From assembly GCF_030124145.1 (NCBI RefSeq), contig NZ_JASKMS010000006.1:1-64000 (forward strand): a stretch of DNA of 64,000 bases, written 5' to 3'. The notes under the pieces were generated by a model. The model searched no databases, was not told the DNA's origin, and saw only the letters and a list, made by a program, of their open reading frames with translations. How positions within the stretch are numbered: the first letter of the stretch is position 1; each line of letters begins with the position of its first letter. Made by a program: the position numbers and the translations under genes. Below are positions 7,832 to 17,500 of this stretch, one piece after another. The DNA is from Streptomyces sp. 378 (GTDB taxonomy: Bacteria; Actinomycetota; Actinomycetes; Streptomycetales; Streptomycetaceae).

Positions 7832-8884
7832 TCAGGAGCCGCTTGTGGCGACCCTCACACGGGCGGCGACCGGCAGATGGTCGCTGCCCGTCTGCGGGAG
7901 GGACCACGAGCTCTCCGGCGTCAGGCCCCGGACCATGATCTGGTCGATGCGCGCCATCGGGAACGACGCGGGCCAGCTGAAACCGAACCCGTTGCCGGCC
8001 GCGCCCTGCGTGGAGCGCATCTGGGAGGTGACGGCGTTGAGCGCCCGGTCGTTCATGGTGCCGTTCAGGTCGCCGAGCAGGACCACGTTCTTCAGCGGCT
8101 CGTCGGCGATGGCCTCGCCGAGGTAGTCGGCGCTGCGGTCCCGCTGCCGGGCCGTGAAGCCGGCCTCCATCTTCACGCGCACCGACGGCAGATGGGCGAC
8201 GTAGACCGCGACCTGCCCGGCCGGGGCGGTCACGGTGGCGCGCATCGCGCGGGTCCAGCCCATGTCGAGGTCGACGTCCCGGACGCCGCTCAGCGGGTAC
8301 TTGCTCCACACCCCGACCGTGCCCTGCACCGAGTGGTAGCGGTACGTCGACGCCAGCGCCTTCTCGTACGTGGGGACAGCGGCCGGCGTCAGTTCCTCCA
8401 GGGCCAGCACGTCGGCGCCGGAGGCGGCCACGTCACGGGCGGTGCCCAAGGGGTCGGGGTTGTCCGCGTTGACGTTGTGGGTGACCACGGTGAGGTCACC
8501 GCCGGTCGCGGTCTTGTCGCTGAGCTGGCCGCCGAAGAGGTTCAGCCAGACCGCGGACGGCAGCACCACCGCGATCAGCGCGGTCGCGGACCGGCGGACC
8601 AGGGCGAGGACGAACAGCAGGGCGACGAGGATCCCCAGCCAGGGCAGAAACGTCTCGATGAGGCTGCCCAGGTTGCCGATCCTGTTCGGGATGCGGGAGT
8701 GCAGCCCCATGACCAGGGTCAGCAGCACCGCGCACCCGGCCAGGATCAGCCCTCGGCGCCAGATCCGCGGATCGCCCCGCCAGGGACCCGCCAGCCGGTC
8801 GAACAGGCGCCGAAGCCGGGTTCCCCGGTGCTCGGGCCCCGAGCCGCCGTTGTCCGTCTCCGTCATGTACGCCTGCTGCGCCAT
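7832..8884 (-). CDS. Membrane-anchored endonuclease/exonuclease/phosphatase-family protein
   Basis: A 350-residue protein with a soluble N-terminus, three hydrophobic helices (about 45-125) and an EEP-fold domain, probably outside the membrane. Catalytic motifs are complete: VVTHNVNADN (Asn), LALEELTP (Glu), LLGDLNGT (Asp, Asn) and GSDHLPV (Asp, His). Similar actinobacterial proteins are annotated as endonuclease/exonuclease/phosphatase; nuclease, sphingomyelinase and inositol phosphatase activities all occur in this fold, so the substrate is open. The ATG at 8884 has GAGG 8 nt upstream; an internal ATG at 8866 is an alternative. Single gene. Confidence 0.88.
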   Translation of the reverse strand: MAQQAYMTETDNGGSGPEHRGTRLRRLFDRLAGPWRGDPRIWRRGLILAGCAVLLTLVMGLHSRIPNRIGNLGSLIETFLPWLGILVALLFVLALVRRSATALIAVVLPSAVWLNLFGGQLSDKTATGGDLTVVTHNVNADNPDPLGTARDVAASGADVLALEELTPAAVPTYEKALASTYRYHSVQGTVGVWSKYPLSGVRDVDLDMGWTRAMRATVTAPAGQVAVYVAHLPSVRVKMEAGFTARQRDRSADYLGEAIADEPLKNVVLLGDLNGTMNDRALNAVTSQMRSTQGAAGNGFGFSWPASFPMARIDQIMVRGLTPESSWSLPQTGSDHLPVAARVRVATSGS

Positions 8885-9061
8885 ACCGTCGCCTCACTGC
8901 CTGCCGTGCACACCATCGCCCCCGTGTCCTTACGACCCTAGGGGATGATCCGTTCCGTTCCCGTCGTCCTCGACGGCCGTACAGGGGCGATGACGTCCGA
9001 GTCCCCGCGGCGAGTTCCGCTCACGCCCGCCGAAAGCGCCCTCTGTGACGAAACGCGCACA

Positions 9062-9712
9062 CTAGGACTCGTGGGAGGTCGAACTGACGGGCGGTGAGCT
9101 GTCGGGGCGCAGTCCTGCGAGCAGGGTGTCGACTATCTGCTCGGCGAGGTCGTCGGGGAGTTCGGCGTCCGGACTCAGTACGGCGCGCACCAGCATCGGG
9201 CCGACGAACAGGTCGTTCAGCAGTTCCAGATCGAGGTCCGCGCGCAGTTCGCCGTTCTCCTGACCGCGGCTCAGGACCTCCAGGCCGAGCCGGCGGCGCG
9301 GGGCGACGACGGTGGCGTGGTACGCCGCCCAGAGCTTCGGACTGCTCTTCATCTGGGCTTGGACGCTGTGCAGGATCGCCGAGGAGCGGTTGGCCAGGCC
9401 GCGCCGGCGCACCTGCTCCAGCAGGACCACGAGGTCGTCGCGCAGGGAGGTGCCGGGGAGCGGCGGGTCCGGCGGCTCGGCGGTGCGCACGACATCGACG
9501 AAGAGTTCCTCCTTGCCGCGCCAGCGGCGGTAGATGGTGGCCTTGCCGACCCCGGCGGTGCGGGCGATGCGCTCGATGGACAGCTCCGCCAGGGGCACGC
9601 CCTCCTCCAGGAGCTTCATCACGCCCTCGATGATGGCGCCCTCGACGGCCTCGCTTCTGGGACGGCCCCTCCCGGGGCCGTCGTGCGGGGGATGCCGTTC
9701 GGCGAGGCTCAC
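9062..9712 (-). CDS. TetR-family regulator of adjacent MFS exporter
   Basis: A 216-residue TetR-type repressor: N-terminal HTH (LSIERIARTAGVGKATIYRRWRG, about 43-66) and an all-helical ligand domain with a C-terminal TetR_C_11-like region (LRDDLVVLLEQVRRRG onward). GTG start at 9712. It lies 84 bp downstream of, and in the same direction as, the DHA2 exporter gene, so the two form an operon that the protein probably autorepresses through the palindrome at 11421-11443. A weaker copy of the operator core lies in the gap between the two genes. Confidence 0.92.
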   Translation of the reverse strand: MSLAERHPPHDGPGRGRPRSEAVEGAIIEGVMKLLEEGVPLAELSIERIARTAGVGKATIYRRWRGKEELFVDVVRTAEPPDPPLPGTSLRDDLVVLLEQVRRRGLANRSSAILHSVQAQMKSSPKLWAAYHATVVAPRRRLGLEVLSRGQENGELRADLDLELLNDLFVGPMLVRAVLSPDAELPDDLAEQIVDTLLAGLRPDSSPPVSSTSHES

Positions 9713-9738
9713 GTCGCTGCGTCCTTTCCTGACCGGGT

Positions 9739-9751
9739 GGAGACCGTTTCC
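9739..9751. promoter_or_regulatory. Imperfect second TetR operator-like site
   Basis: GGAGAC-C-GTTTCC shares the GAGAC-C-GT(C/T)TC core of the main operator at 11421-11443, with one mismatch. It sits in the 84-bp gap between exporter and tetR. Just beyond it are two direct GCTGCGCGGGAGTG repeats, the second of which can pair with CTCCCGCAG to form a hairpin. Confidence 0.4.
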
Positions 9752-9796
9752 CGCTGCGCGGGAGTGTGCTGCGCGGGAGTGAATTCTCCCGCAGGC

Positions 9797-11398
9797 CTAC
9801 GACCTGGTGTGCGACAACTCCTGCTCTCCCTCCGTCTTCCGGGGCGCCGGCGGCCTGCCCGGCAGGAACAGCGCCACGACGACCGCTCCGGCCAGGGCGA
9901 CGCCCGCACCCCACAGGGCGGTGACGTGCATCGCGTGCAGGAACGCGGCGTAGGCCGGGGCGACCAGGGACTCGCCCCGCGGACCCAGCCCGGCCGCGAC
10001 ACCGAGGGTGGCCTCGATGGACTCCCCCGCGGTGTGGCGCAGGGCCGGGGGCAGCGCGCCGAGCTTGTCCTCGATGCCCGTGCGGTACGCCGTGGACAGC
10101 ACCGACCCGAGGACGGCGACGCCGAGGGCGCCGCCGACCTGCCGGAAGGTGTTGCTGAGCGCGGAGGCGGAGCCGGCCTTCTCGCGGGGCAGGGCCTGCA
10201 TGATGACGACGCTGACCGGCGTCATGATGTGCGCCATGCCGGCACCCATCAGGAAGAAGATCACTTCCAGGATCCAGATGGGGGTGTCCGCGTCCAGGGT
10301 GGCGAAGGCGGCCAGCATGGCGGCGATGACGAGCAGACCGGCCGTGGTCGTGACCTTGTTGCCGAAGCGGTCGACGACCAGCCGGGCGCGCGGCGCGAAG
10401 ATCAGCTGGGCGGCGGCCAGCGGCAGCATCAGCAGGCCCGTCTGCAGGGGCGAGTAGCCGCGCACGCTCTGCGTGTAGAAGACGGAGAAGAAGGTCACGC
10501 CCATCAGCGCGAAGAAGACCAGCGCGATGGCGGCGATGGCGGCCGAGAAGGCCTTGCTCCGGAAGTAGGTGACGTCGATCGACGGGTGGTCGCTGCGCTT
10601 TTCGAACACGACGAACGCGACGAGCACGGCGAGACCGGCTCCGATGGTGGACAGCACGGTGACGTCGGTGAAGTCGGCGTGCTGGCCGCCCTCGATGATG
10701 CCGTAGACGAGCAGGACCAGGCCGACGACGGACAGCACCACGCCGACGGGGTCGACCCGGCCGGGGTGCGGGTCGCGCGAGTCGGGCACCAGCCAGAGCA
10801 TCAGCGCGAGCGCGAGCAGCACGATCGGCACGTTGACGAGGAAGACCGAGCCCCACCAGAAGTGCTCCAGCAGCACTCCGCCGGTGATCGGGCCGATGGC
10901 GACGGCGAGGCCGACGCCGCCCGCCCAGACGCCGATGGCCTTCGGCTGCTCCTCGCGCTCGAAGACGTTCATGAGGACGGCGAGGGTGGCGGGCATGACG
11001 AACGCGGCGCCCAGTCCCATCACGGCCCGGAAGGTGATCAGCTCGCCCGGCGAGCCGGAGAACGCGGCGAACGCGGAGCCGATGCCGAACACGGCGAGGC
11101 CGCCGAGCAGCGTCTTCTTGCGTCCCAGCCGGTCGCCGAGCAGCCCCGCGGTGAACAGCAGGCCCGCGAAGACGAGGGTGTAGGCGTTGATCGCCCACTC
11201 CAGTTCGCTCTGCGTGGCGCCCAGGCCGGTGGGGGCCGGGGTGGAGATCGTCTTGATGGCGACGTTCAGGATCGAGTTGTCGAGCACGACGATCAGCAGG
11301 CTCAGCATCAGCACGCCGAGGATCGCCCAGCGGCGCCGGTGCACCGCTTCCGGTACGCGGGGGCCGGTGGGGGCGGCCGGGTCGGCAGAGGTAGTCAT
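9797..11398 (-). CDS. MFS transporter, DHA2 (14-helix drug exporter) family
   Basis: A 533-residue EmrB/QacA-type proton-driven multidrug exporter. Diagnostic features are [12 protein letters not shown] in helix 1 (motif D1), [15 protein letters not shown] (motif A) and [23 protein letters not shown] (motif C). Long length and 14 hydrophobic segments fit DHA2. The ATG at 11398 is used because the upstream in-frame codons run through the operator. The gene is first in an operon with the TetR gene. Expression is probably induced by the exported drug through release of that repressor. Confidence 0.94.
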   Translation of the reverse strand: MTTSADPAAPTGPRVPEAVHRRRWAILGVLMLSLLIVVLDNSILNVAIKTISTPAPTGLGATQSELEWAINAYTLVFAGLLFTAGLLGDRLGRKKTLLGGLAVFGIGSAFAAFSGSPGELITFRAVMGLGAAFVMPATLAVLMNVFEREEQPKAIGVWAGGVGLAVAIGPITGGVLLEHFWWGSVFLVNVPIVLLALALMLWLVPDSRDPHPGRVDPVGVVLSVVGLVLLVYGIIEGGQHADFTDVTVLSTIGAGLAVLVAFVVFEKRSDHPSIDVTYFRSKAFSAAIAAIALVFFALMGVTFFSVFYTQSVRGYSPLQTGLLMLPLAAAQLIFAPRARLVVDRFGNKVTTTAGLLVIAAMLAAFATLDADTPIWILEVIFFLMGAGMAHIMTPVSVVIMQALPREKAGSASALSNTFRQVGGALGVAVLGSVLSTAYRTGIEDKLGALPPALRHTAGESIEATLGVAAGLGPRGESLVAPAYAAFLHAMHVTALWGAGVALAGAVVVALFLPGRPPAPRKTEGEQELSHTRS

Positions 11399-11420
11399 AC
11401 GGTCGAGCCTAAGGCTTTTT

Positions 11421-11443
11421 CGATACGAGACCGTCTCGTATCG
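11421..11443. promoter_or_regulatory. TetR operator of exporter operon
   Basis: A perfect inverted repeat with 11-bp arms (CGATACGAGAC and its complement) around a single C, 22 bp before the exporter start. Size, symmetry and position over the presumed promoter fit a TetR-family operator for the repressor encoded at 9062-9712. Confidence 0.8.
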
Positions 11444-11521
11444 CAAACATCTTACCCGCCTCTTACGCAGCACCGCTTGCGGAGCCGGGGGCGGAACTCA
11501 CGGGGGGCTCCCCTAGCCCTC

Positions 11522-11540
11522 GGTGGCACGAGGTGCCACC
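11522..11540. promoter_or_regulatory. 19-bp palindrome upstream of panB
   Basis: GGTGGCAC-GAG-GTGCCACC is a perfect 8-3-8 inverted repeat 60 bp before the panB start. It could be an operator or a leader hairpin. I do not recognise the binding protein. Confidence 0.4.
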
Positions 11541-11600
11541 ATGGACGTGGTCCGGGGACGCCGTCAGGGCGCCTCGAGATGACGTGTGAGGAGCCGTGTA

Positions 11601-12476
11601 ATGACGCAGCTTCCGGCTGCCCAGAGTGCTCGGGCGAAGTCCTCCGACAGCGGCAGGTCGCTGTACGGGGGCAAGGGCACCCGCCGTATCACCGTGCGCG
11701 ACATCACCGCCGCCAAGGAGCGCGGCGAGAAGTGGCCGATGCTCACCGCGTACGACGCGATGACGGCGTCCGTCTTCGACGAGGCCGGCATCCCGGTGAT
11801 GCTCGTCGGCGACTCGGCGGGCAACTGCCACCTCGGGTACGAGACGACCGTGCCCGTCACCCTCGACGAGATGACGATGCTGTCGGCGGCGGTCGTACGG
11901 GGCACCTCGCGCGCCCTGATCGTCGGCGACCTGCCCTTCGGCTCCTACCAGGAGGGTCCGGTGCAGGCGCTGCGCTCGGCGACCCGGCTGGTGAAGGAGG
12001 CGGGCGTGCAGGCCGTGAAGCTGGAGGGGGGCGAGCGGTCGCACGAACAGATCCGGCTGCTCGTCGAGTCCGGCATCCCGGTCATGGCACACATCGGGCT
12101 GACCCCCCAGTCGGTCAACGCGATGGGCTACCGCGTGCAGGGGCGCGGCGAGGAGGCGGCCCAGCAGCTGCTGCGGGACGCGAAGGCCGTGCAGGACGCG
12201 GGCGCGTTCGCGGTGGTGCTGGAGCTGGTCCCCGCGGAGCTGGCCGCCGAGGTGACGCGGGTGCTGCACATCCCGACCGTCGGCATCGGGGCGGGCGCCG
12301 AGACCGACGCGCAGGTGCTGGTCTGGACGGACATGCTGGGTCTGACCGGCGGGCGGATGCCGAAGTTCGTGAAGCAGTACGCCAACCTGCGTGAGGTCAT
12401 GGGTGACGCGGTGAAGGCGTTCGCGGACGAGGTCGTCGGCGAAACGTTCCCGCAGGAGGAGCACTCCGTCCACTAG
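11601..12476 (+). CDS. panB: 3-methyl-2-oxobutanoate hydroxymethyltransferase
   Basis: A 291-residue enzyme of pantothenate/CoA synthesis; it transfers a hydroxymethyl group from 5,10-methylene-THF to ketoisovalerate to give ketopantoate. Signature segments are PMLTAYDAMTASVFDEAG, VMLVGDSAGNCHLGYETT (metal-binding Asp), AVKLEGG, VMAHIGLTPQSVNAMGGY-like (here NAMGYRVQG) and TVGIGAGAETDAQVLVW. The N-terminal 25 residues are a non-conserved Ser/Arg-rich extension common in Streptomyces. ATG at 11601 has TGAGGAG 8 nt upstream. It is a single gene closed by a strong terminator. Confidence 0.96.
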   Translation: MTQLPAAQSARAKSSDSGRSLYGGKGTRRITVRDITAAKERGEKWPMLTAYDAMTASVFDEAGIPVMLVGDSAGNCHLGYETTVPVTLDEMTMLSAAVVRGTSRALIVGDLPFGSYQEGPVQALRSATRLVKEAGVQAVKLEGGERSHEQIRLLVESGIPVMAHIGLTPQSVNAMGYRVQGRGEEAAQQLLRDAKAVQDAGAFAVVLELVPAELAAEVTRVLHIPTVGIGAGAETDAQVLVWTDMLGLTGGRMPKFVKQYANLREVMGDAVKAFADEVVGETFPQEEHSVH

Positions 12477-12493
12477 AGCCACAGCGGTACCAC

Positions 12494-12537
12494 GGACAGC
12501 CCGTCGATCGTCCCCCGTCGACGGGCTGTCCCCCTTT
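12494..12537 (+). terminator. Strong rho-independent terminator after panB
   Basis: A perfect 14-bp stem (GGACAGCCCGTCGA and its complement) with a 10-nt loop is followed by CCCTTTT. This is one of the few terminators in the window with a real U-tract. Confidence 0.9.
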
Positions 12538-12597
12538 TGCGCCTAAACCGGCGCCGCTCTCGCGGAGGTGGTTGCTCGCCGTCGTGGTTCCTCAATT

Positions 12598-12666
12598 GAT
12601 GGTTGCGGTGGTGGTCGTTCGATGGTTGCGGTGGTCGTCGTTTGACGGTCGCGGTGGTCGTTGTTG
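12598..12666. repeat. Three 23-bp tandem repeats upstream of ABC operon
   Basis: Three consecutive 23-bp units starting GATGGTTGCGG, GATGGTTGCGG and GACGGTCGCGG, each ending in a GTCGTT- or CGTTGTT-type tail. The + strand is almost free of A and strongly G/T-biased. The block lies directly before the 11-bp repeats at 12670-12702 and about 55 bp before the transporter start. Confidence 0.75.
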
Positions 12667-12669
12667 AGG

Positions 12670-12702
12670 TGTCGGTAGCTTGTCGGTGATTTGTCGGTGG
12701 GC
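12670..12702 (+). promoter_or_regulatory. Three heptamer direct repeats at 11-bp spacing (SARP-box-like)
   Basis: The heptamer TGTCGGT occurs exactly at 12670, 12681 and 12692, an 11-bp period. Direct heptamers one helical turn apart are the known binding pattern of OmpR-type winged helices in SARP activators. The array ends 22 bp before the drrA-like ATG. A SARP gene lies two genes downstream (14578-17856). The regulator-site link is inference. Confidence 0.6.
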
Positions 12703-12720
12703 CTTGAGAACGTCGGTCCC

Positions 12721-13740
12721 ATGACGCGAATCGACAAGCAGACCAGCGGCGCCGCTGTGACCGTGCGGGGGCTGGTGAAGCACTACGGGGAGACCAAGGC
12801 TCTGGACGGGGTCGACCTGGAGGTGCGGGAGGGCACCGTGATGGGGGTGCTCGGGCCGAACGGGGCCGGGAAGACGACCCTCGTCCGGATCCTGTCCACA
12901 CTGCTCGCGCCCGACTCGGGGCAGGCCACGGTGGCCGGGTACGACGTCGTGCGGCAGCCGCGGCAGCTGCGCCGGGTGATCGGGCTCACCGGGCAGTACG
13001 CCTCCGTCGACGAGAAGCTCCCCGGCTGGGAGAACCTGTACATGATCGGGCGGCTGCTCGACCTGCCCCGCAAGGAGGCACGCGCGCGTGCCGACGCACT
13101 GCTGGAGCGGTTCTCGCTGACCGAGGCCGCCAAGCGGCCCGCGAGCACCTACTCCGGCGGCATGCGGCGGCGGCTCGACCTGGCCGCCTCGATGATCGGG
13201 CGGCCCGCCGTCCTCTTCCTCGACGAACCGACCACCGGGCTCGACCCGCGCACCCGCAACGAGGTGTGGCAGGAGGTGAGGGCCATGGTCGGCGACGGCG
13301 TGACGGTGCTGCTGACCACGCAGTACATGGAGGAAGCCGAGCAGCTCGCCTCCGAGCTGATGGTCGTGGACAAGGGCAGGGTCGTCGCGGGCGGGGGCAT
13401 CGAGGAACTCAAGGCCAAGGTCGGCGGGCGCACCCTGCGGATCCGGCCGGCCGACGCCCTGCACCTGCGGCCGCTCGCCGCGCACCTGGACGACCTCGGC
13501 ATCACCGGGCTCGCGACCACCACCGTGGACAGCGACTCCGGGACCCTCCTCGTACCGATCCTCAGCGACGAGCAGCTGACCGCCGTCGTCGGTGCCGTCA
13601 CGGCCCGCGGCGTCACGCTCGCCGCCGTCACCACCGAACTGCCCAGCCTGGACGAGGTGTTCCTGTCCCTCACCGGCCACCGCGCCAGTGCGCCGCAGGA
13701 CACCGTTCCCACCGAGGACCGCGAAGAGGTCGCCGTATGA
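12721..13740 (+). CDS. DrrA-like ABC transporter ATPase
   Basis: A 339-residue ATP-binding subunit of a daunorubicin-resistance-type exporter. Walker A is GPNGAGKT (45-52), followed by the DrrA-specific segment GLTGQYASVDEKLPGWENL, signature YSGGMRRRLDLA (144 onward) and Walker B LFLDEPTTGLDP (165 onward). The C-terminal about 100 residues (LKAKVGGRTLRIRP to EVFLSLTGH) match the DrrA extension. The ATG at 12721 is preferred over an upstream TTG that would lie inside the repeat array. The stop overlaps the permease start (ATGA). Substrate is unknown; no biosynthetic genes adjoin. Confidence 0.94.
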   Translation: MTRIDKQTSGAAVTVRGLVKHYGETKALDGVDLEVREGTVMGVLGPNGAGKTTLVRILSTLLAPDSGQATVAGYDVVRQPRQLRRVIGLTGQYASVDEKLPGWENLYMIGRLLDLPRKEARARADALLERFSLTEAAKRPASTYSGGMRRRLDLAASMIGRPAVLFLDEPTTGLDPRTRNEVWQEVRAMVGDGVTVLLTTQYMEEAEQLASELMVVDKGRVVAGGGIEELKAKVGGRTLRIRPADALHLRPLAAHLDDLGITGLATTTVDSDSGTLLVPILSDEQLTAVVGAVTARGVTLAAVTTELPSLDEVFLSLTGHRASAPQDTVPTEDREEVAV

Positions 13741-14558
13741 GTGCCGCCACCGTTTCCGCCCCCGCGCCGGCCGACGACGCCCGGATCACCCTGCGCGGGC
13801 ACCTGCGGCACACCAGTGCCCTGGTCCGCCGCAACCTGCTGTGGATCCGCCAGGACCCGGAGTCGATGGCCGACGCGCTGCTGATGCCGGTCATCTTCAC
13901 CCTGCTGTTCGTGTTCGTGTTCGGCGGCTCGATCGGGCAGGCGCTCGGCGGGGGGCAGGATCAGTACGTGCAGTACGTCATTCCCGGCATGATCGCGATG
14001 ATGAGCATGACGCTCTCCCAGGGCGTCGGCACCGGCTTCAGCCAGGACTTCAACTCCGGTGTCATGGACCGCTTCCGGTCCCTGCCCATCGGCCGCGGCT
14101 CGGTGCTGTTCGCGAAGATCTCGGTGGAGCTGCTGCGGATGCTGTTCGCGACCGCCGTGCTGATGATCGTCGCCGTCGCGGTCGGGTTCGAGATCACCAA
14201 CTGGCCCGGGCTGTTCGCGACCGTGGCCCTGTCCACGGCCTTCGCCTCGTCGATCATGTGGGTGTTCCTCACCCTCGGCGTGATCATGAAGAGCGCGCAG
14301 TCCGTGCAGGCGATGGGGTTCCTGGTGCTGTTCCCGCTGCAGTTCGGTTCGTCGATCTTCGCGCCGACGACGTCGATGCCCGACTGGCTCCAGGCCTTCA
14401 CCGACTACAACCCGCTGTCCACGCTCGCCGACGCCTCGCGCGGTCTGATGGTGGGCGGGCCGGTCGCCCAAGACCTGTGGTTGACGCTCGGCTGGTCCGT
14501 GGCGATCACGGCTGTGATGGCGCCCGTCGCCATCCACAAGTTCCGGACCAAGAGCTGA
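13737..14558 (+). CDS. DrrB-like ABC-2 type permease
   Basis: A 273-residue membrane subunit with a cytosolic N-terminus (LVRRNLLWIRQDPES, the DrrB amphipathic segment) and six hydrophobic helices. GGGQDQYVQYVIPGMIAMMSM, the cytoplasmic loop GVMDRFRSLPIGRGSVL and DYNPLSTLADASRGLM are typical of ABC-2 permeases of the DrrB/NodJ group. It starts at the ATG overlapping the drrA-like stop, so the two are one operon. It is convergent with the SARP gene, 19 bp apart. Confidence 0.93.
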   Translation: MSAATVSAPAPADDARITLRGHLRHTSALVRRNLLWIRQDPESMADALLMPVIFTLLFVFVFGGSIGQALGGGQDQYVQYVIPGMIAMMSMTLSQGVGTGFSQDFNSGVMDRFRSLPIGRGSVLFAKISVELLRMLFATAVLMIVAVAVGFEITNWPGLFATVALSTAFASSIMWVFLTLGVIMKSAQSVQAMGFLVLFPLQFGSSIFAPTTSMPDWLQAFTDYNPLSTLADASRGLMVGGPVAQDLWLTLGWSVAITAVMAPVAIHKFRTKS

Positions 14559-14577
14559 CCGAACGCGCCCGGTCGCG

Positions 14578-17500
14578 TCAGACGAGGGCTGCGGCCTCCT
14601 CCAGGGAGAGGCCGCCGCCCTCGGCGTACGCGGCCTCGTACGCCGGGTCGCCGAGGACCGCACGCGCGCGTCGTTCCGCCCGCTCGCGGGCCTCGCGCTC
14701 CTGCCGCGGGGCCACATGGTCCGGCGGCAGCAAGGCGTCGGCGGCGCCGAGGCAGCGGGCCGCGTCCGCTGCGCGGTGCCCCCCGTCGAGGCCCGCCAGG
14801 GCTCCGGCCCCGATGGTCAGGTACACCGCGCGCAGCTGCGGTGCGATGGCGGCCGACAGCGGGTCGGCGGCACGCTCCAGCGCCCTGCGGGTCCGGTCCA
14901 GACAGTCGTCGTAGCGTTCTTCCTCGGCGTCCAGCCAAGCCTCCACGCCGAGGATGAACGCGTCGAAGATGACGAAGTGGGCGATACGGAAATCCCGCCG
15001 CAGTCGGTGCAGTTGCTCGCGGGCCTCGGCGACGCGGCCCGTCAGGCCGAGCCGGCCGGCCAGGAACAGACGGGCGGCGGGCATGGCCTCGCTGTGCGAG
15101 TCCTCACGCTGGGCGATCACCTCCCGCAGCAGCCGCTCACCGCGCTCGCCGTCGCCGGCCTCCAGCAGGGCGCTGCCGAGGCGGGCGGCGAGGACGGCTG
15201 CCTGGGCGCGGGCGCCGAGGTGCTCGGCGTGGCCGATGGCCGCCTCGTAGTCGGCGGCGGCCAGGGCCCAGTCGCCTCTGCGTTCGTGGGCCTCGGCGCG
15301 GGCGGAGAGGGCCTCGGCGGTGCCCCAGGCGTCGCCGAGGCGCCGGTAGATCTCCAGCGACTCGTCGGCGTCCCGCGCGGCGTCGCCCGCCCAGTCGGTG
15401 CGGTTGGCGGTGAAGTTGGCCCGGATCTGGAGGCCGGAGGCCAGCTCCCAGTCGAAGCCGGGTGTCCGGCGACAGGTCTCTACGGAGGCGTCCATGATGA
15501 CGCGCAATCGGTCCATGTCGCCGGTGAGCATCACGGCGAAGGACCAGAGCAGGCCGGGAAGGCGGCAGTTCTGCGGCAGGCCGGGCTCATAGGTACGGGC
15601 GATGGCGCGCAGCTTCTCCTGGGACCGCGGGGTCTGCCAGGCGTCCAGTTCGGTGTCCATGCAGGCCAGATGGGCCAGGTGGACCCCGCGCCGGGCCTCC
15701 CACAGGACTTCGCCGGTCATCGGGGGCTGGGCGTCGGTGCAGCGCTTCCACACCGCGGTGGCCGGACGGACCGGCTCGGTGAAGGGGTCGGGACCGAGCG
15801 CCATGACCTCGTTGCACCAGTTGCGGGCCTCGATGCGCAGGTCGCGCATCTGCCAGTACCAGACGAGGGACAGCGCCAGGCAGAGCGCCTCCTGCTCGTC
15901 CCGCAGGGCGACGGCGTGGCGCAGGGCTGTGCGCAGGTTCTCGTACTCCCGCTCCAGCCGGTGGATGGCGGCGAGCTGGCCGGGACCGCGCAGCAGCGGG
16001 TCGGTGGTGCGGGCGAGTTCACGGAAGTACGTCAGGTGGGCGCGCTCGGCGTCGGCGCGCTGCCCGGCCTCGTCCAGCCGTTCGGCGGCGTATTCGGCGA
16101 CGGTCTCCAGCAGCCGGTAGCGCATCTCCCCGTCGGCGGGCCCGCCGGGCGGGGCGGCGACGACCAGGGAGCGGTCGACGAGGGAGCCGAGCGCCTCCAG
16201 GGCGGCCGGTCCGCACACGGCCTCGGCGGAGGGCAGGTCACAGCCGCCGGCGAACACCGACAGCCGCCGCAGCACGTCCCGTTCGTCCTCGTCGAGCAGA
16301 TCCCAGGACCAGTCGACGACGGCTCTGAGGGTCTGCTGGCGGGGCAGGACGGTGCGGCTGCCGGAGGTGAGGAGGCGGAAGCGGTCGTCGAGCCGGTCGG
16401 CGATCTGGCGTGGGGTGAGCATCCTCAGCCGGGCGGCGGCGAGTTCGATGGCCAGCGGCAGGCCGTCGAGGCGCCGGCAGATCTCGGCGCACGCCTCGGG
16501 ATCGTCCCCGATCCGGAAGCCGGGCCGGGCCGCCGCGCCCCGGTCGGCAAGCAGCCGCAGCGCGACCGGCTCGGGCAGCGGCTCCACGGGGCGCAGCAAC
16601 TCCCCGCGCACGCCGAGGGGTTCGCGGCTGGTGGCCAGGACGGTGAGGTCCGGGCAGCGCGCCAGCAGTTCCTCGGTGAGCCGGGCGGCGGCGTCGGCGA
16701 CGTGCTCGCAGTTGTCGAGGATGAGCAGCATGCGGGGCCGGGAGCAGTGCTCGGCAAGCCGCTCGACGGGGTCGTCGAGCCGGTCGGCGACGGCGGCCCT
16801 GATGCCCTCGGAGCCGGCGCCGTACAGCACGGTCTCGCGGGCGCCGACGGCGGTGAGTACGGCCTCAGGTACGGCGTCCGGGTCGTCGACGGGGGCGAGT
16901 TCGGCCAGCCACACGCCGCCGGGCATGGCCTCGCGCACGGTCTCCGCGGCCTCCTGCGACAGCCGGGTCTTCCCGGCGCCGCCGGGCCCGAGCAGGGTCA
17001 CCAGCCGGGCCGCGGCGAGGTCCCCGCGGATGGTCTCGATGTCGGTCTCCCGGCCGATGAAGGAGGTGAGGCGTGCCCGGAGGTTCCCGGCGGACCGGCC
17101 CGGCCCCTCGGCGGCGGGTGCGGGTAAGAGCGGGTCTCCCAGGCGGAGCAACTCCACGTGGAGGGCTCGCAGTTCCGCTCCCGGGTCGGCTCCGAGACGG
17201 TCGGCGAGCAGACGCCGTACGTCCTCGTAGGCGTCCAGTGCCTCCGCCGTGCGGCCGACCTCCCGCAGGGCACGCAGGCGCAGGGCCTGGAGGGGCTCGT
17301 CCAGGGGGTGGCCGTCGCACAGCGCGGTCAGTTCCGGCAGGGACTGCTCGGCCCGGCCGAGGGCGAGGGCGGCGGTGTGGCGGGCGCGCAGCACGTCCAG
17401 GCGGCGGATGTCCCAGCGGGCCGCCTCGGCGGTGCGGTCGGGCAGGTCGGCGAGGGCCGGGCCGTGCCACAGGGCGAGGGCGTCGTCGAGGACCACGGCG

